From NCBI GenBank assembly GCA_963565915.1, contig OY751493.1, forward strand, positions 248,001 to 312,000: a stretch of DNA of 64,000 nucleotides. The letters are read 5' to 3'. Made by a program: the position numbers and the translations under genes. Positions 1 through 11,245 of this stretch are shown one piece after another. The DNA is from Entoloma clypeatum (lineage: Eukaryota; Basidiomycota; Agaricomycetes; Agaricales; Entolomataceae). Below the pieces are notes generated by a model. The model was not told the DNA's origin. It ran no database searches and saw only the letters and a program-made list of their open reading frames with translations. Position 1 is the stretch's first letter. Every line of letters starts with the position of its first letter.

Positions 1-19
1 ATTTGACTTTGATTTGGTA

Positions 20-108
20 GGCTTATGACCATGTTCGTCAGTTCCTTGATCTCGAGGCTGAGGTGGATGGGGAGGAGGAGGAAGAGGAGGAAGAGGAGGA
101 AGGGAAGG
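20..108 (+). other. Possible exon fragment coding an acidic Glu run
   Basis: One frame reads AYDHVRQFLDLEAEVDG followed by about eleven consecutive Glu codons (GAG/GAA). It is preceded by a TAG that could be a splice acceptor and followed by a GT that could be a donor. The bases are a GGA/GAG low-complexity tract. No family is recognised. This could be the end of an upstream gene or simple-sequence noise. From 110 to about 760 nothing else is convincing. Confidence 0.2.
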
Positions 109-760
109 AAGGTCAGTCAGTCCATCCACATATTCCCTTTAACCTCTCTAATTCTTTGGCCAATCTGTAGACTTTATTGACGACCGCATTCAACCCAATC
201 GCCTACGATGGCCTACGTCACTAGTACTGATAACCGACTACTAGGTGGTCATTCCCTGCCTCGTCGCGATCTCGCTTCGGCCATACACAGCTCCTGCGGG
301 GGTAATATATCAGCATGTGTTCATTTTCCGAACATTTGACTGATAGATTACATGGCTAGCCACCTCATGGTGGTGGTCCAGTAAGTCGCCTCCTCTTTCA
401 ACCGCTGATCACACTGAGTAATCCGCGATTGCTCAGGCTTCGTTGTACTCCATCCTCCATCGCCTTCGTCTTGGCGTCCCCATCCCCACCTCGTGTTCTT
501 TTATGTAGGTCCACCCTTTTCCACCTCGAACTTAATTAAATTTGAAATCTTCAGAACCGGCAAGTTGTGGTGCCTTCATGCTAAGGAATCCCTCAAACAT
601 CCACAGTACGTGTACCATCACCTCATTTCGCGCCATGCAACCAATCAATTGTTGTTTAGGAGCTCCGCTTTGGACTTCATTCTCGGAATAAATATTCTTG
701 CGACCTGCTGGTGGAATGCACCGTTGCCTCCCCACTCGTCCTGCACTCTCCTCACCCATC

Positions 761-3699
761 ATGCCTGCTCCTGCTCCTGCTCCTGCTCCAACCCAAACTC
801 GTAGTTGATCCCAGCATAGGGCTGGTCGTCAGCCTACGCGCGATTGGTCTCCCGAGGGCGAAGACTTCGATTGGTCCTCAGTTTGTGCTGCCACGCGAGC
901 AGAAGCTGCCAACACTTCCATCGAGCCTGGTCCTCTTTCCAACAGGGCAACTCAGTTCACGACGCCGTCTGTCCAGGTTCAGTTGGTGACGCAGCAGCCG
1001 CCCAAGTCCAGGAAGAGAGCGCTCAACATATTACGATTCTTCCAGACGGAGGAGCTACAGGTCGGCGGCAAGACGGTCAAGAAGAAGGTGTGCCAGCTCT
1101 GCAGGTACGCTTTTGCCCCATCTATGTTCCTCGTTATCCTCATTCAATTAATCCCATATCTAGCCCACCCGACGCTATACTGCGAAAGACACCGGAGGAT
1201 GGCATCACCTTCCGGTACAGCGTCTTGACTGCGACCGGTCCTCTGCGCCTCCATCTGCGTCGTGAACACAAGGACCAGTATGTCCACACCTGCAAAGAGG
1301 AGGGATGGCTTGATTATCTGGAGGATAACAGGAAGCCTGGGTATGTCGCTCCCGATGCTGCTGCATCCCCCGACCTTTCGTGCCCCTTCTTTCCATTCAC
1401 TCAAGATGGTCTCGCCAACATTCTCACTAAATTCATTGTCACAGACAATCAGGTGCTATCTATAATCATATATTCTCTTCTCCATTCTTATGGTATTTGT
1501 CTAGTCTCTCTATGTCGTCAAATGCCATGAGTTCCGCAACCTCCTGCTTTACATGTGGGATGGGCTCAAGGATGACTTCATTCCACATTGGACAAAGATG
1601 GCGAAGGTCATAATGAAAGGGTTCAGGAAATATTTTCAAGATCTCATTGAAGAACTCAACATGAGAATCTCCTATGTATTGTACTCCTACCTGCCACTCA
1701 CAGCCTCCTAGGCTGCGCTCGGAGACATCAGCTTTACAGCTGACCTATGGTCCAGTAAAACCCGCTATCCCTACCTCGCCATTACCACGCATTGGATGGC
1801 GCGGAAGGATCCCCTCAATGTTCTGACAATGTGTAGTGGGCTCATCGCCTTCCATCGGGTTCACGGAAACCACAGCGGAGAGCGGCTGGCGAGAATTGAT
1901 CTCAATATCACAGATCGGGCCAAAGTCACCACTAGAGTAAGATCTATTCACTTCTTATCTTTTCAAATTTAACATTCTGCTTGAAGATGGGCCATTGGAC
2001 GTTTGACAATGCATCCATGAATGACACCTTCATGCAGGGCCTTCAGTCTGGCCTTGCATTGCATGGTATCTCCAGTTGGTTTGATGCGCATCATGTGCTT
2101 CCCGCACGTTGTGGCCATTTGCACCAGACATATGGTTGATGCCGCGACAAGCACCCGCTATTCCGATGACTTTGATGACTACGCAAGAGATGTTGGTTCC
2201 GGTGCCGGCGGACGCGATGTGGTGGTGGTTGTCTGCCGCAATACCGTTCATGGCATTCGATCATCAGGTCAACATATCGACACCTTTACCGATACCATTA
2301 AACTTGGCAATGCGAGGGGGTGGTTTGTCATTGGGTCGCAAATCGTGCGGGTTTGCGAAGTCCAGCTCCTTCGTGATGTGAGGACGAGGTGGGACTCTGT
2401 CCACACAATGACCAAAAGGTTCCTTGAATTGCGACCCGTAAGTTGGTGATTTGATCATGGGAACTCCTGGCTCACCAGAAGCATAGCCCGTCAATTATTT
2501 TGTTTCAGTAACAAATGAGTTAATGCACCTGAAAATGACGTGTGCAGAGTGGAGCTGACTTGAGGACATTAATGCCGTGTTGGCGGTACGTCCCGCTTTT
2601 CTCTCTTACTTTCTCTCTCTAATTTATCAATCCAGTTGCCTCATGTAGTCCAAGAAAGGCTATGCGCAGAGAAAACTCCCACTCTTGGAAATGTCATCCC
2701 AGAATTTGAGCTATTCATGACTTTGCTAGATGACCTCGGAGACCAGAATGCACAACTCAAGCCAATTACCGATGTGGGGCTTGAATGGGTGAAGAAATAT
2801 TATTCACGTATGGATAATTCACAGGCCTATGCAGTAGGGATGTGTGAGTTATTTCATTTTTACGTTAGTGTAATACTAAAATTACTCAGTCATTAACCCT
2901 GCATTACGCTTCTCCTGGATCAAAAAGCATTGGGAAGATTCTTATGTCATTAAAACAGCGGCGTTGCTCAAAAAAATGGTATATGTGATCAATTAGACTA
3001 TTCTAAGTTCTAATTGAATTTAACAGATGACCGATTATTGTGCCCGCTACCCTGGTATCACCACCCCACCGTCAACGGTCGTGCCGCGGCCTTCAACCAA
3101 CGAAGACCAGATTTACCAGGTGGCAGCAAAGTACAAGCTCATTGACATGATGGACCTGGATACCCCCTTGCGAGAGATCCAGGGTTCAAAGATGGTTGAC
3201 AAAGAGTTTGCAGCATATATGAGAGTATTATCACCTCGTGGCATGAACATGATCGGATTTTGGAATGTAAGTAGTCATTTTGTGAGTCAAGTGCTGATGC
3301 CACAATGCTAACGAGAATTCTTTGCAGGTGTCAGGCAATCAAGAAGAGTTCTCTACGATTTATCGAATTGCCCTGGACTATTTGCCCATTCAGGCATCTG
3401 CTGTTCCTTGCGAACATGTTTTTTCTTCAGCCAGTGAGACTGACACCAAGCGCCGAAATAGGATTAATCCGAACTTGTTCGAGGCCCTTCAAATCATGAA
3501 GTTCGCTATTCGGCGTGAACGGTTGGACTTTACAGAGGATATTCTAACACCTATGCAAGATATGATTGATCCTGCAAATGATGCTGATGATGATGTTGAT
3601 CTCTTGAATACTTTATTGTCTGCAGATGCCAATTTGGGTGAAGACACATTTAATCGAGTACTAGGTGCTATTTTCCCTGATTTGGGTGACACGGAGTAG
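761..3699 (+). pseudogene. hAT-superfamily transposase, multi-exon, with an early stop
   Basis: A hAT transposase cuts and pastes DNA through an RNase H-like domain and dimerises through a C-terminal domain. The pieces lie in order on the plus strand, separated by short introns. A BED-type zinc finger is split over about 1,040-1,340 (VCQLC, then LRLHLRREH). The catalytic core start follows (ISFTADLWSS near 1,725; GHWTFDNASMN near 1,990). DVRTRWDS sits near 2,375. The dimerisation region lies at 3,322-3,520 (SAVPCEHVFSSA, INPNLFEALQIMKF) and is followed by an Asp-rich tail. The most upstream usable ATG is 761 and opens onto an Ala-Pro repeat. That frame meets TGA at 806-808 and then stays open into the zinc finger, so the stop looks like a CGA-to-TGA change. 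The remaining exons look well preserved. A start downstream of the stop cannot be excluded. Confidence 0.8.
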
Positions 3700-3787
3700 A
3701 CGGGCAGTAGACGACATGCTGTATATATTTGCATAATCCCATATATATATGTTTATTTTTTTATTATCTATTATTTTGATGTCTCAT

Positions 3788-3936
3788 CATGAAGCCGGCT
3801 TGAGCCGGCTTTGAAGCCGCTCCAGAGCTGGAGAAAGCCGAAGACATAGCTTGGCTCAGCTTGGTGAGCCAATCACCTGGCTTGATGCAGCTCGGCTAGC
3901 CAAATACCCGGCTAGCCGAGTCGCGGCAACACTAGG
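3788..3936 (+). repeat. hAT subterminal repeats and candidate 3' end
   Basis: About 90 bp after the transposase stop there is a cluster of AGCCGGCT palindromes (3,792 and about 3,803) and GGCTAGCC-type palindromes (about 3,893-3,918). The cluster ends in GTCGCGGCAACACTAG. Clustered short motifs next to the terminus are typical of hAT transposase-binding regions, and a CAACACTR end is common in the superfamily. No matching 5' terminus was found in the window, so the left end is either decayed or lies to the left. Confidence 0.4.
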
Positions 3937-4046
3937 CATGGGTTGCATGTCTTGCAATATTGACCTATTAAACAAGACATGTGTGGCCACCAGTAATTGT
4001 GCGGCACCAGTTCCAAGGATTTTCACCATCCAGGATGTCCGGCCTA

Positions 4047-4115
4047 AGGCCTAGTATTCAATGTGCATTTGTTCAAACTAGGCCTAGGTATTCAATGCGT
4101 GTTTGTTCAAACTCG
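4047..4115 (-). repeat. Tandem 34-bp duplication at the broken end of GyF
   Basis: The last recognisable codons of the GyF reverse transcriptase (FEQTRIEYLGL on the minus strand) are followed immediately by a second, diverged copy of the same 34 bases. Similarity to Gypsy ends here. This suggests a repair or slippage junction at the truncation point. Confidence 0.5.
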
Positions 4116-4964
4116 CATTTCTCTGGTTTCAGATAGAGTTTGTGTTTGCAAAGTCGTTCCAGTACAATCCATGTGACCCTCCGATGCTCCGCAAGGGTCT
4201 CCGTGAAGATGAGTATATTGTCGAGGTAAACACAGACTACACCTTCAGTGATAGGATCCTGAAAGATCTCATTCATCATAGTCTGGAATGTGGATGGACT
4301 ATTAGTGAGGCTGAAGAACATCACCAATGGTTCATAGAGTCCGTGATTGGTCCGAAAAGTGGCCTTCCACTCGTCTCCGGGCTTTATCTGCACATTGTTG
4401 TAGCCCCAGCAGATGTCGAGCTTGGTGAAGTATTGAGTGCGTTGAAGTTTATTGATCAGTTTGGATATGAGCGGAAGCGGATACTTGTTTTTGATAGTTT
4501 TGGAATTGAGTGACCGGTAGTCTTGTACAAGACGAAGGGAGCCACCCTTCTTCTTGATGTAGAATACCGGAGATGCCATCGGAGACTTGGAAGGGCAGAT
4601 CCGACCAGTTGCAAGGTTTTCCTCCAAAAATGCGTCGAGTTCCTTCTGTTCATTCGGAGCAAGTGGATATACCTTACAACCTGCCGGAGAGGCGTCCGGA
4701 ACAAGTTCAATGGCATGGTCCCCAAGTCCGCTCTTCCGGTAAGGTGTCAAAAGAGGTCTTTGAGAATACATCTTCGAAGTCAAACAAGTGGTCTGGTACA
4801 GAGTCGTGGAAAGATTTAGATTTTTGGTTACTGAGGAAGGCCTCTGATAGACATTGCGAGATATTGGATGAAGTGCGGATGAACTCCGCCTCCGCAGGTA
4901 CTGTTCTGACAAAAAGGCGATCTCTTTGAACCCATCCAACAGGCTCGGATGCGGACCTGTTCAA
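4073..4964 (-). pseudogene. GyF Gypsy reverse transcriptase fragment, catalytic site altered
   Basis: Two overlapping minus-strand frames cover the Gypsy protease-RT linker (DHLFDFEDVFSKTSFDTLPE) and the RT fingers and palm. Visible RT motifs are KCKVYPL-like spacing before LVQDYRSLN, KLDICWGYNNV, LVMFFSLTNSPSTFQTMMNEIF and the active-site block. That block reads YLDN (codon at 4,217-4,219) where Gypsy RTs have YLDD or YMDD, so one catalytic Asp is replaced by Asn. A frameshift near 4,725 separates the two frames. The element stops at about 4,073 without RNase H, integrase or 3' LTR. It is an inactive relic, upstream-adjacent to its own protease and gag. Confidence 0.8.
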
Positions 4965-5262
4965 ACTTCCCCTCCTTCCGCTCTTGGGCTGCCTCTTGGT
5001 GACATGTCCGACATCATGCAGGACACCGGCTCATCTTCACTTCCCCTGAAGCCCAATCTACCTCGGGGTTGTGTTCTTTGAGCCAAGTGAAGCCTAACAC
5101 AATTTCTTGTTTTCCCAAACTTGTGACTGCAAGCTGGGTCCGTTCCGAGTGATCCCGATAGCGGAGCACTACATCCAACACCTCCGTTATTGCTCCGGCC
5201 TCGTTTGGAGTTCTGTCGATGTTGTATACCAGAATTGCATGTTGTAGTTTTCGAGTAGAGAG

Positions 5263-5589
5263 TCAATGTTTCTCGACCAGAGTGCGTTCAATAAACGACC
5301 CTGTTGCCCCACTGTTGAGTAAGGCCTTTTGTGATAGTGTGTCTTTGGTGTCGGTAGTTTCAAGGACTATGTCTAGTTCAATAGAATTGTCGGAGTGAGC
5401 GGAGGCGAGGACATATTGTTTTGGAAGCTGACACTCCCATTTAGAGAGGCGAAGGCGGATGGGATTTGCCGAGTTGGATGCGACTATGGGATTGTTTGCA
5501 GGCTTAGAGATGGAGGGTATAGGATCATATTGTTCCATAAATAAGGCAGCATAATGATTTTTAGCAGACAACAAGGGCACACTGTTCAC
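5263..5589 (-). pseudogene. GyF retropepsin region with Asp-to-Asn change
   Basis: The retropepsin motif reads LLNSGATGSFIER, where the family has L-D-S-G-A. The catalytic Asp codon is AAC at 5,314-5,316. A degenerate stretch with stops joins this region to the RT frame at 4,964. Upstream it continues from the gag C-terminus after a frame change near 5,600-5,720. A dead protease fits the decay seen in the RT. Confidence 0.7.
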
Positions 5590-6649
5590 TCGCTGTGGGG
5601 AGGAAAATCCTCCTGTCCTTCCTCCGACTCCGCAGACTCCGTGGGCAGAACGGAGTTGCCTTCCGCTGCATCCTTCACCATGAGTTGTTCCATAACAAAC
5701 TCATCCTGCTCCTCCGTTGTCATGAAGCGAACATCGAAGTGAAGGGGGCATTCACAACTAAAGTGGCCCGTTTTGTTACATCTGAAGCATGCATTGGTAT
5801 TCTTGCCGTGGCTTTGAAGGCTTTGTTGGCAATCCTATTGTCGTCATTGACTCGTGCTGCAGAGTACCACTCATCAGGGTTGTCATCCGCAGGCCGTCCG
5901 TGGGTCAGGGTGGCAATCTCGTTCTGAATGTCAGAACGGAGACCATGGCAGAATTTGAGTACGATGTTGGTATCCTCCTGATAGCCCGCTTTGTCAATGT
6001 AGTCTTTGAACTCGTCAATATGGGTCTCAACATCCCGTTCACCTTGATAATAGGATTCTCCTTCGAGGATCAGTCTCGCGTCCTGTTCCTCATTCTTCGG
6101 AGTGAACTCCGCTGTAAAGACTGCACAGAAGTCCACCCAAGTCCGATAAGGCAGAGCACCGGTCCTCCGCTCCTGTTGGATAATGTGATCCACAAAGCGT
6201 GCTGCGTGTCCACTCTTCATAAAAGATAAGGCCCAATAAATTTTAGCATGGTCGTCTGCGAACTGTTCCGGAGCCAGCCCCATAAACAATTCACAGGAGT
6301 TTAGAAAGGTCCAGCCACTTGCTCGTGATCTGTCAAAGTCCGACGGATTGGCGGGTTTTGCTCAACGCATGCCCAGATTGGCTGGAGTGAGCGGAGTGGG
6401 TATAATAGCAGGTGCGGGAGCAGGTGGGATAGGTGGCAGAGCTGGGGCAGGAATTGTGTTGAAGGCAAGGAGGAGTTGGTCAAGTTGAGTTGAGATATCA
6501 GCGAGAGTTTGACGTTGTTCCTGGAACTCATGCTCGAGCTGTTCAAGGCGATTGGGGTTGTCCATTACTATGCGCGGAGCAGAATCACCAGTTATGGAGA
6601 GGTAATTAGAAGAACTGGAAGGGGTGTGATGCAATCGGACCCGGTCCAA
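5590..6649 (-). pseudogene. GyF Gag with zinc knuckle
   Basis: Gag packages element RNA. The start at 6,649 (MDRVRLHHTPSS) leads to a Pro/Ala-rich linker ending near 6,362. The retrotransposon-gag core then lies at 5,720-6,289 (KIYWALSFMKSGHAARFVDHI, WVDFCAVFTAEFTPKNEEQDAR, MDEF-like FKDYIDKAGY). Near 5,760 the frame continues into a CCHC knuckle, CFRCNKTGHFSCEC (C-x2-C-x4-H-x4-C). The 6,301-6,362 stretch lies in a different frame from the gag core, so at least one frameshift is present. Confidence 0.75.
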
Positions 6650-6708
6650 TTAGATGAGAACTTTCTACTGTAAGGGCGACCTTACGATCCAAGACTCAAA
6701 CTCAGATA

Positions 6709-6786
6709 CTTGCAAGGGAGATCCGAAGTTTAGATTGAGCAGTCTGATAAGTAATACAACGCACACCTTGCAAGGGAGATCTGAAG
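6709..6786. repeat. Two direct repeats in the GyF leader
   Basis: CTTGCAAGGGAGATCCGAAG at 6,709-6,728 recurs at 6,767-6,786 with one change (CTGAAG for CCGAAG). A shorter relative, CCTGCAAG, is near 6,806. They sit just upstream of the GyF gag start and may belong to its LTR or leader. No LTR pair could be delimited. Confidence 0.5.
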
Positions 6787-6849
6787 AGAAAGTTCTAAGG
6801 ATTCCCCTGCAAGCTAGCGAGATAAATAGTAAAATGAGATATGAAATAA

Positions 6850-8301
6850 GAGATAAAACGAGACACATGAATGATGAGCAATGATCGGGAGTAGGAATGG
6901 GGGATGAATGGAAACAAGATGAATGATAGTACCTGTGATCTGATGTGTGGAGTAGTGGATGGGTGCGGAGTCGTCGGATGCGGAGAGGTGGATAAGATGT
7001 CGGAGGCAGTGGATATGATCGGAGGACATCGGAGATGGTGGAATAGAAAGAAAAGGAGGAAAGGAAAGAAAAAGTGAAAAGTGAAAGTGGTTGCCCTTAC
7101 AGATGTGTTCATGCAATCAATAGTAATCTTGTATATCAAGAACCATGTGATACTCAATTTAATGCATATTAGTAAGCAATCAATTAAGATGCTCCTTCAA
7201 GTAATCAAAAGCGATTGCTTGGAATAGAAACCCGACAATAGTCTTTTCAGGACTAACAGATTGATTCATATGACAGTCTTGATTATCCAAATATCATTGT
7301 TTTGGATGACATGTCATTTCATCTTTGGAGTAAGATAGATCCTTGTTCAAGATGTCGCAGATTTAATGGGTAAATCACTGTGCATCCTATAGAGTGTTGT
7401 ATGCAAAACAATTGCATGAGATAAAATCAATCAATGCAAAGTTCGCAAGAATGCAAGTTCAATTAAGAATTGCTCTTTTTCTCTATATTCTCCCCCTTTT
7501 CTAGTCAAGTGTGGAATTGTTTCATGCTGAAACAACATAAATTATTTGCTTTGTAAATGGCATATGAACTGAAACAGTGCAAAACTTGGCTGGGAAACCA
7601 ATAATTCATGCGAAAAGGGTGTGAATCGCTGATCTGAGATAGCTAGTCTCAGGCGATCATTCCAGTTTCATTTGTAAGCAATGTTTATTACATGATTCCA
7701 TGACTAATCCATTTTGCAAATAGAGTGTCACAAGGACCCTATTTTAATTTCACAATGGAAATTATTCCCATGCAAAAATGGAGAGCTTTGAGATGAGGAG
7801 CGTACATGTTTTGCTCGACTCAATCTTGTGCTACTTTTTGCAACAGTTGTTGTGGAAAAAGTGAAGGAACAAGGTTGGTTGGTTAGACCAATCTTGAATC
7901 GACGATTGAAGGGTGTTTTTAAGACTCTTCTATCTCGTGAATAATGAAGTAGATTACAATATTATCAAAATGCTTAGAAGCATTTATTTATCCAGTTAAT
8001 CATGCATCCATAGACAGAGGCGTGATTTTAGCATGTCTCTTTAGCAATGATGTAAAATGGAAGTTGAATCCAAACTAAAGGAATAAAGACGCAGCAAAAG
8101 ACAAGTCAATGACTTGCGCGTCCTTTTAAATGAGCTTAAAAGCATGATTTCAAAAAAGGGGTTGGGGATAGCAACTCAATCAAGAGTTCTTTTGACACCC
8201 AATTAGACGATATAAAATTGTGTGCTTTTTATATACTTTTTCCTTTAATAGTAGGCAGCTTGAAAGCATACTAACTATCTGGATTATTCCATGATTGGAT
8301 A
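6850..8301. other. AT-rich stretch without a recognisable gene
   Basis: No ORF here carries a recognisable domain. A purine-rich tract on the minus strand (AAAAGGGGGAGAATATAGAG, about 7,480-7,500) resembles the polypurine tract of an LTR element, but no LTR start follows it. The stretch is probably old element debris, and it forms the left flank of the Harbinger insertion. Confidence 0.4.
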
Positions 8302-8304
8302 TAA

Positions 8305-8400
8305 GAGCTCGTTCAGATGCTGCTTCTGCACGAAATTTTGCGGCTGTGCACACCAAATTTGATGATGGCATATCAGCTGGCCGTTGGAGCTTGAACTGAA
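8305..8400 (+). repeat. Left terminal inverted repeat of the Harbinger element
   Basis: It matches the reverse complement of 12,622-12,715, with differences such as TTCAGATG/TTCGGATG and GCACGAAA/GCATGAAA. The outer edge abuts the TAA duplication. Confidence 0.88.
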
Positions 8401-8550
8401 GCTGTACAGCAGCAACCACCATTGATGGATTCTGCAATAAGCTTCGTCGACCGACAATCACACATTCGTCGCCTCCAAACCATTGCTATCTTCTACTCCA
8501 TTCTCTGTGTATACCATCTCCTTCTCCATTTCTCCCTAACTTCCCAATCT

Positions 8551-11147
8551 ATGCAGCCTCAATCCTCAAAGCCACCCAAAGCTGATTGGAATGATCAGGA
8601 GACACAGGCTTTCATCGTGTTTCTCAAGGAGGAGTCCACAAAAATGGGGCCTGCCAGCTTCAAGGAGGCCTCCTTTGCTGCTGCTGCTGCTCATATTGCC
8701 TCTTTCCATACCAAAGGCCCAGTCAAGCCCTCGAAACATGCCAGAACCAAATGGCAATCGGTAAGCTCAATTCTTGGATCACTGGTGTTGATCCTGCCAT
8801 TTCTGGCCCACTCATATTCCCATATCCAGCTAAAGAGTAGATTTACCGCTGATGAAACGAAGGAAGTGAGTCTGGGGATGAGCGCGAGCGATATCTCTAT
8901 CACACACACAAACACCAAACACAACAACAAAGACCGAGCAAGTCTCACGATGTGTACTTCTCAATCAATATAGTTCGGGGTGATGAGTGGGATCACTCAG
9001 GATGCGACTCTTCCAAACAACAATTTAATAACTCGTTGAGCAATGGCTCGATAGGTCTCGAACAAGACTTAGAGATAGTTCTCAATAGATAATGAACCGA
9101 GGTTTGTGATTTCCGAACCAACAAGACTTCGCGAACACGATCTCGACCAAATACGAACATGACAATGACCAATACGACCAATAGATAACACGATTTGACG
9201 ATTGACAAGTTCTCGAACACACAAAACACAATTGCGACTGACTTCCGATGCAAACCAAACGATCTCGAGGCTTCAATGATACTCGCAAACGACGACAGAT
9301 GCACAAGACAAATGCTATCAATTCTGGGGCACAATCTAACCTAACCTATCTACCATGAAACTACGAGATTTTATACATGAGCAGCAATAAATATAGAAAA
9401 AGGTTGCATGTGGTATCGATAAATGGTATCCAGTCAAGTGACCTTCGCTAGAGTCGTTTCAATGTGCCCATGTGGTAGACAACGCCACAGGTACACCCCT
9501 TTTCCATATCCAAACCTCTGCCACACTGGAGAGGCCACTATTTCAATATCTTGGTTTTGCAATGTACCCGGGACGATGCCGATTAGTTACCGTGAGGTAT
9601 CAGCTGCATCAATTAAGGGTCGCCTTGATAAGCCACCCATCAGATTCGGTCCCTATCAAAGTTCACCATAAGGTCACGTTGATCGCGACGTATCAAACCC
9701 GATCTCGGTCTGTATCATCCGATGTCACTTCGATATTCCTGATATGGACAATTTGGACGTGGAGCACGGCGCACGTTGACCAAACCTCTCGCGAGAATGT
9801 CTCCGGTCAAGCCCCAATGTATGGTAGACAGTGCTAGTGTCATCAATAACTCCAATATAACCCATCTCCTTGTTTCACGCTTTGTCGCGAGAGGCACTTG
9901 ATAGTCTTTTCTATCTCGCGAGACGATCCCATAGCTCTCGAGTATCATAGCTAAGCCCATAGTGGTGACCAGCACTATGTCCTGCATTGCCAGGGTCGCT
10001 GGTCTCTCTCTCTAACGTCGCCACTAAGTCCTCAGAATCGGAGCTCATCTAGGACTCTCTATATCCCTTAGAGATAGTGTGAAAGGGTGCAAAACGCGCA
10101 GATTTTAGGCCTAGACGCATTGCGGCCTTATCACCGAGAATAAATTTAATTTGAGCTCAGGCATGGGTGTGAGGATGAGTAGTGAGGCTAGTACCCCTGC
10201 AGAGCCAAGTGTTATTGCTGGTTACCCAGCCAGTAATCCGGTATCTAGTATTTTTAGCTTTGTTTCTTATGTCTATGTCTGATGAATTTCAAGTTGTTCG
10301 AACCGCAAGGATTCCAATATTGTGACGCGATGTCCTGGGTCTTGCCGTCAACTGCCACTGGCCAGTTTTCCTTTCGCGGCACTGCTTCTGATGCTAGCCT
10401 CTGTCAACCCAATGATAATAAAGATGAAGCCCCGAGTAAGCAATATGTCTATAGTGACATCCACCATGTTGACCTGTCCAACCAGGTATCTCGACTACTC
10501 CTGCTGAGTCTGCTCAAATGCCTTTCAGACCTTTGGAATTTGATCCAACCTTGCTAGTTGACCCCTTGTTGTCTGCCCTGTCCCATGCATCATTGTCTCC
10601 CCCCCTCCTCCAGCTGCCATCTCAGTCTTCTTCTCAATTATTGTTGCCATCTTCTTCACAACATGTATCATCATTGTTTTTGTCACAGCCACCATTGCCA
10701 TCTCTCCCACAGCCATTACCTTCTCCACTGGCATCATCTTTTGCACCAGCACCACTGCCAGCTTTGGTGGGTGACTCAGTCCGTTCTGCTAGTAGTGGAG
10801 GGAAACGGAAATCGGCATGGACAGATTCCAACCACCCATTGAAAAAATCCAATACCAATTCCGCTGTCTCTAAGAACATGATTCTACTTCATGGTGTTCA
10901 GGGTTCCCTTAACTGGGTTGCCGGTGCCATTGAACAGGTTGCCGTCACTCCGGAATCAAATATCCTCAATGCGACCATCAATATTCAAAAGGATTCTCGG
11001 TTGGATGCAGTGGATAAGTCATATCTTGTTTCTCTGATTTCCGAGATGCCTGCGAAGGCAGCTGCACTTCTTGCATTGGAGCCCGGAGAAGTTTGTGACA
11101 ATTATATTTCCAGGGAGCTTCATGTATATAAGGATCACATGGGATAA
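8551..11147 (+). pseudogene. Harbinger Myb/SANT-like accessory protein, split by an insertion
   Basis: PIF/Harbinger elements carry a second, Myb/SANT-like protein needed for DNA binding by the transposase. Exon 1 (ATG 8,551 to 8,760) encodes ADWNDQETQAFIVFLKEE and ARTKWQS, a Myb/SANT-like trihelix start. A GTAAGC intron (8,761-8,829) follows, then a short exon beginning LKSRFTADET. The middle of the domain is then lost or interrupted by about 1.2-1.4 kb of foreign DNA. The gene resumes near 10,294 with LFEPQGFQYCDAMSWVLPSTATGQ, then a Pro/Ser/Leu-rich linker and a conserved C-terminus ending GDNYIS-like CDNYISRELHVYKDHMG at 11,147. Exact middle exon borders are uncertain. Confidence 0.7.
8981..10133 (-). 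mobile_element. Probable solo LTR or LTR-like insertion inside the Myb gene
   Basis: This non-coding block breaks the Myb/SANT gene. Read on the minus strand it resembles an LTR: it can begin TGATAAGG and end ACTCATCA, has a TATAAAAT box (plus 9,368-9,375), and is followed by a GT/GA-rich U5-like part. The flanking 5-mers CGGGG (8,976-8,980) and CCGAG (10,134-10,138) agree at only three of five positions, so the borders are tentative. No partner LTR was found in the window. Confidence 0.35.
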
Positions 11148-11245
11148 TCGTAAGCCTTTGTACCTCTATGTATCATCACTACCAATGTCATACTCATCAT
11201 TGTTGTCATCATTGTTGGTATCTTCATCATCAAGCAAACCAGCCT

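Noticed and set aside
10525..10879. Minus-strand frames with Met-rich or Gly-Asp-rich sequence at the Myb gene
   Set aside because: They mirror the Ser/Pro/Leu-rich linker of the Myb/SANT protein on the plus strand.
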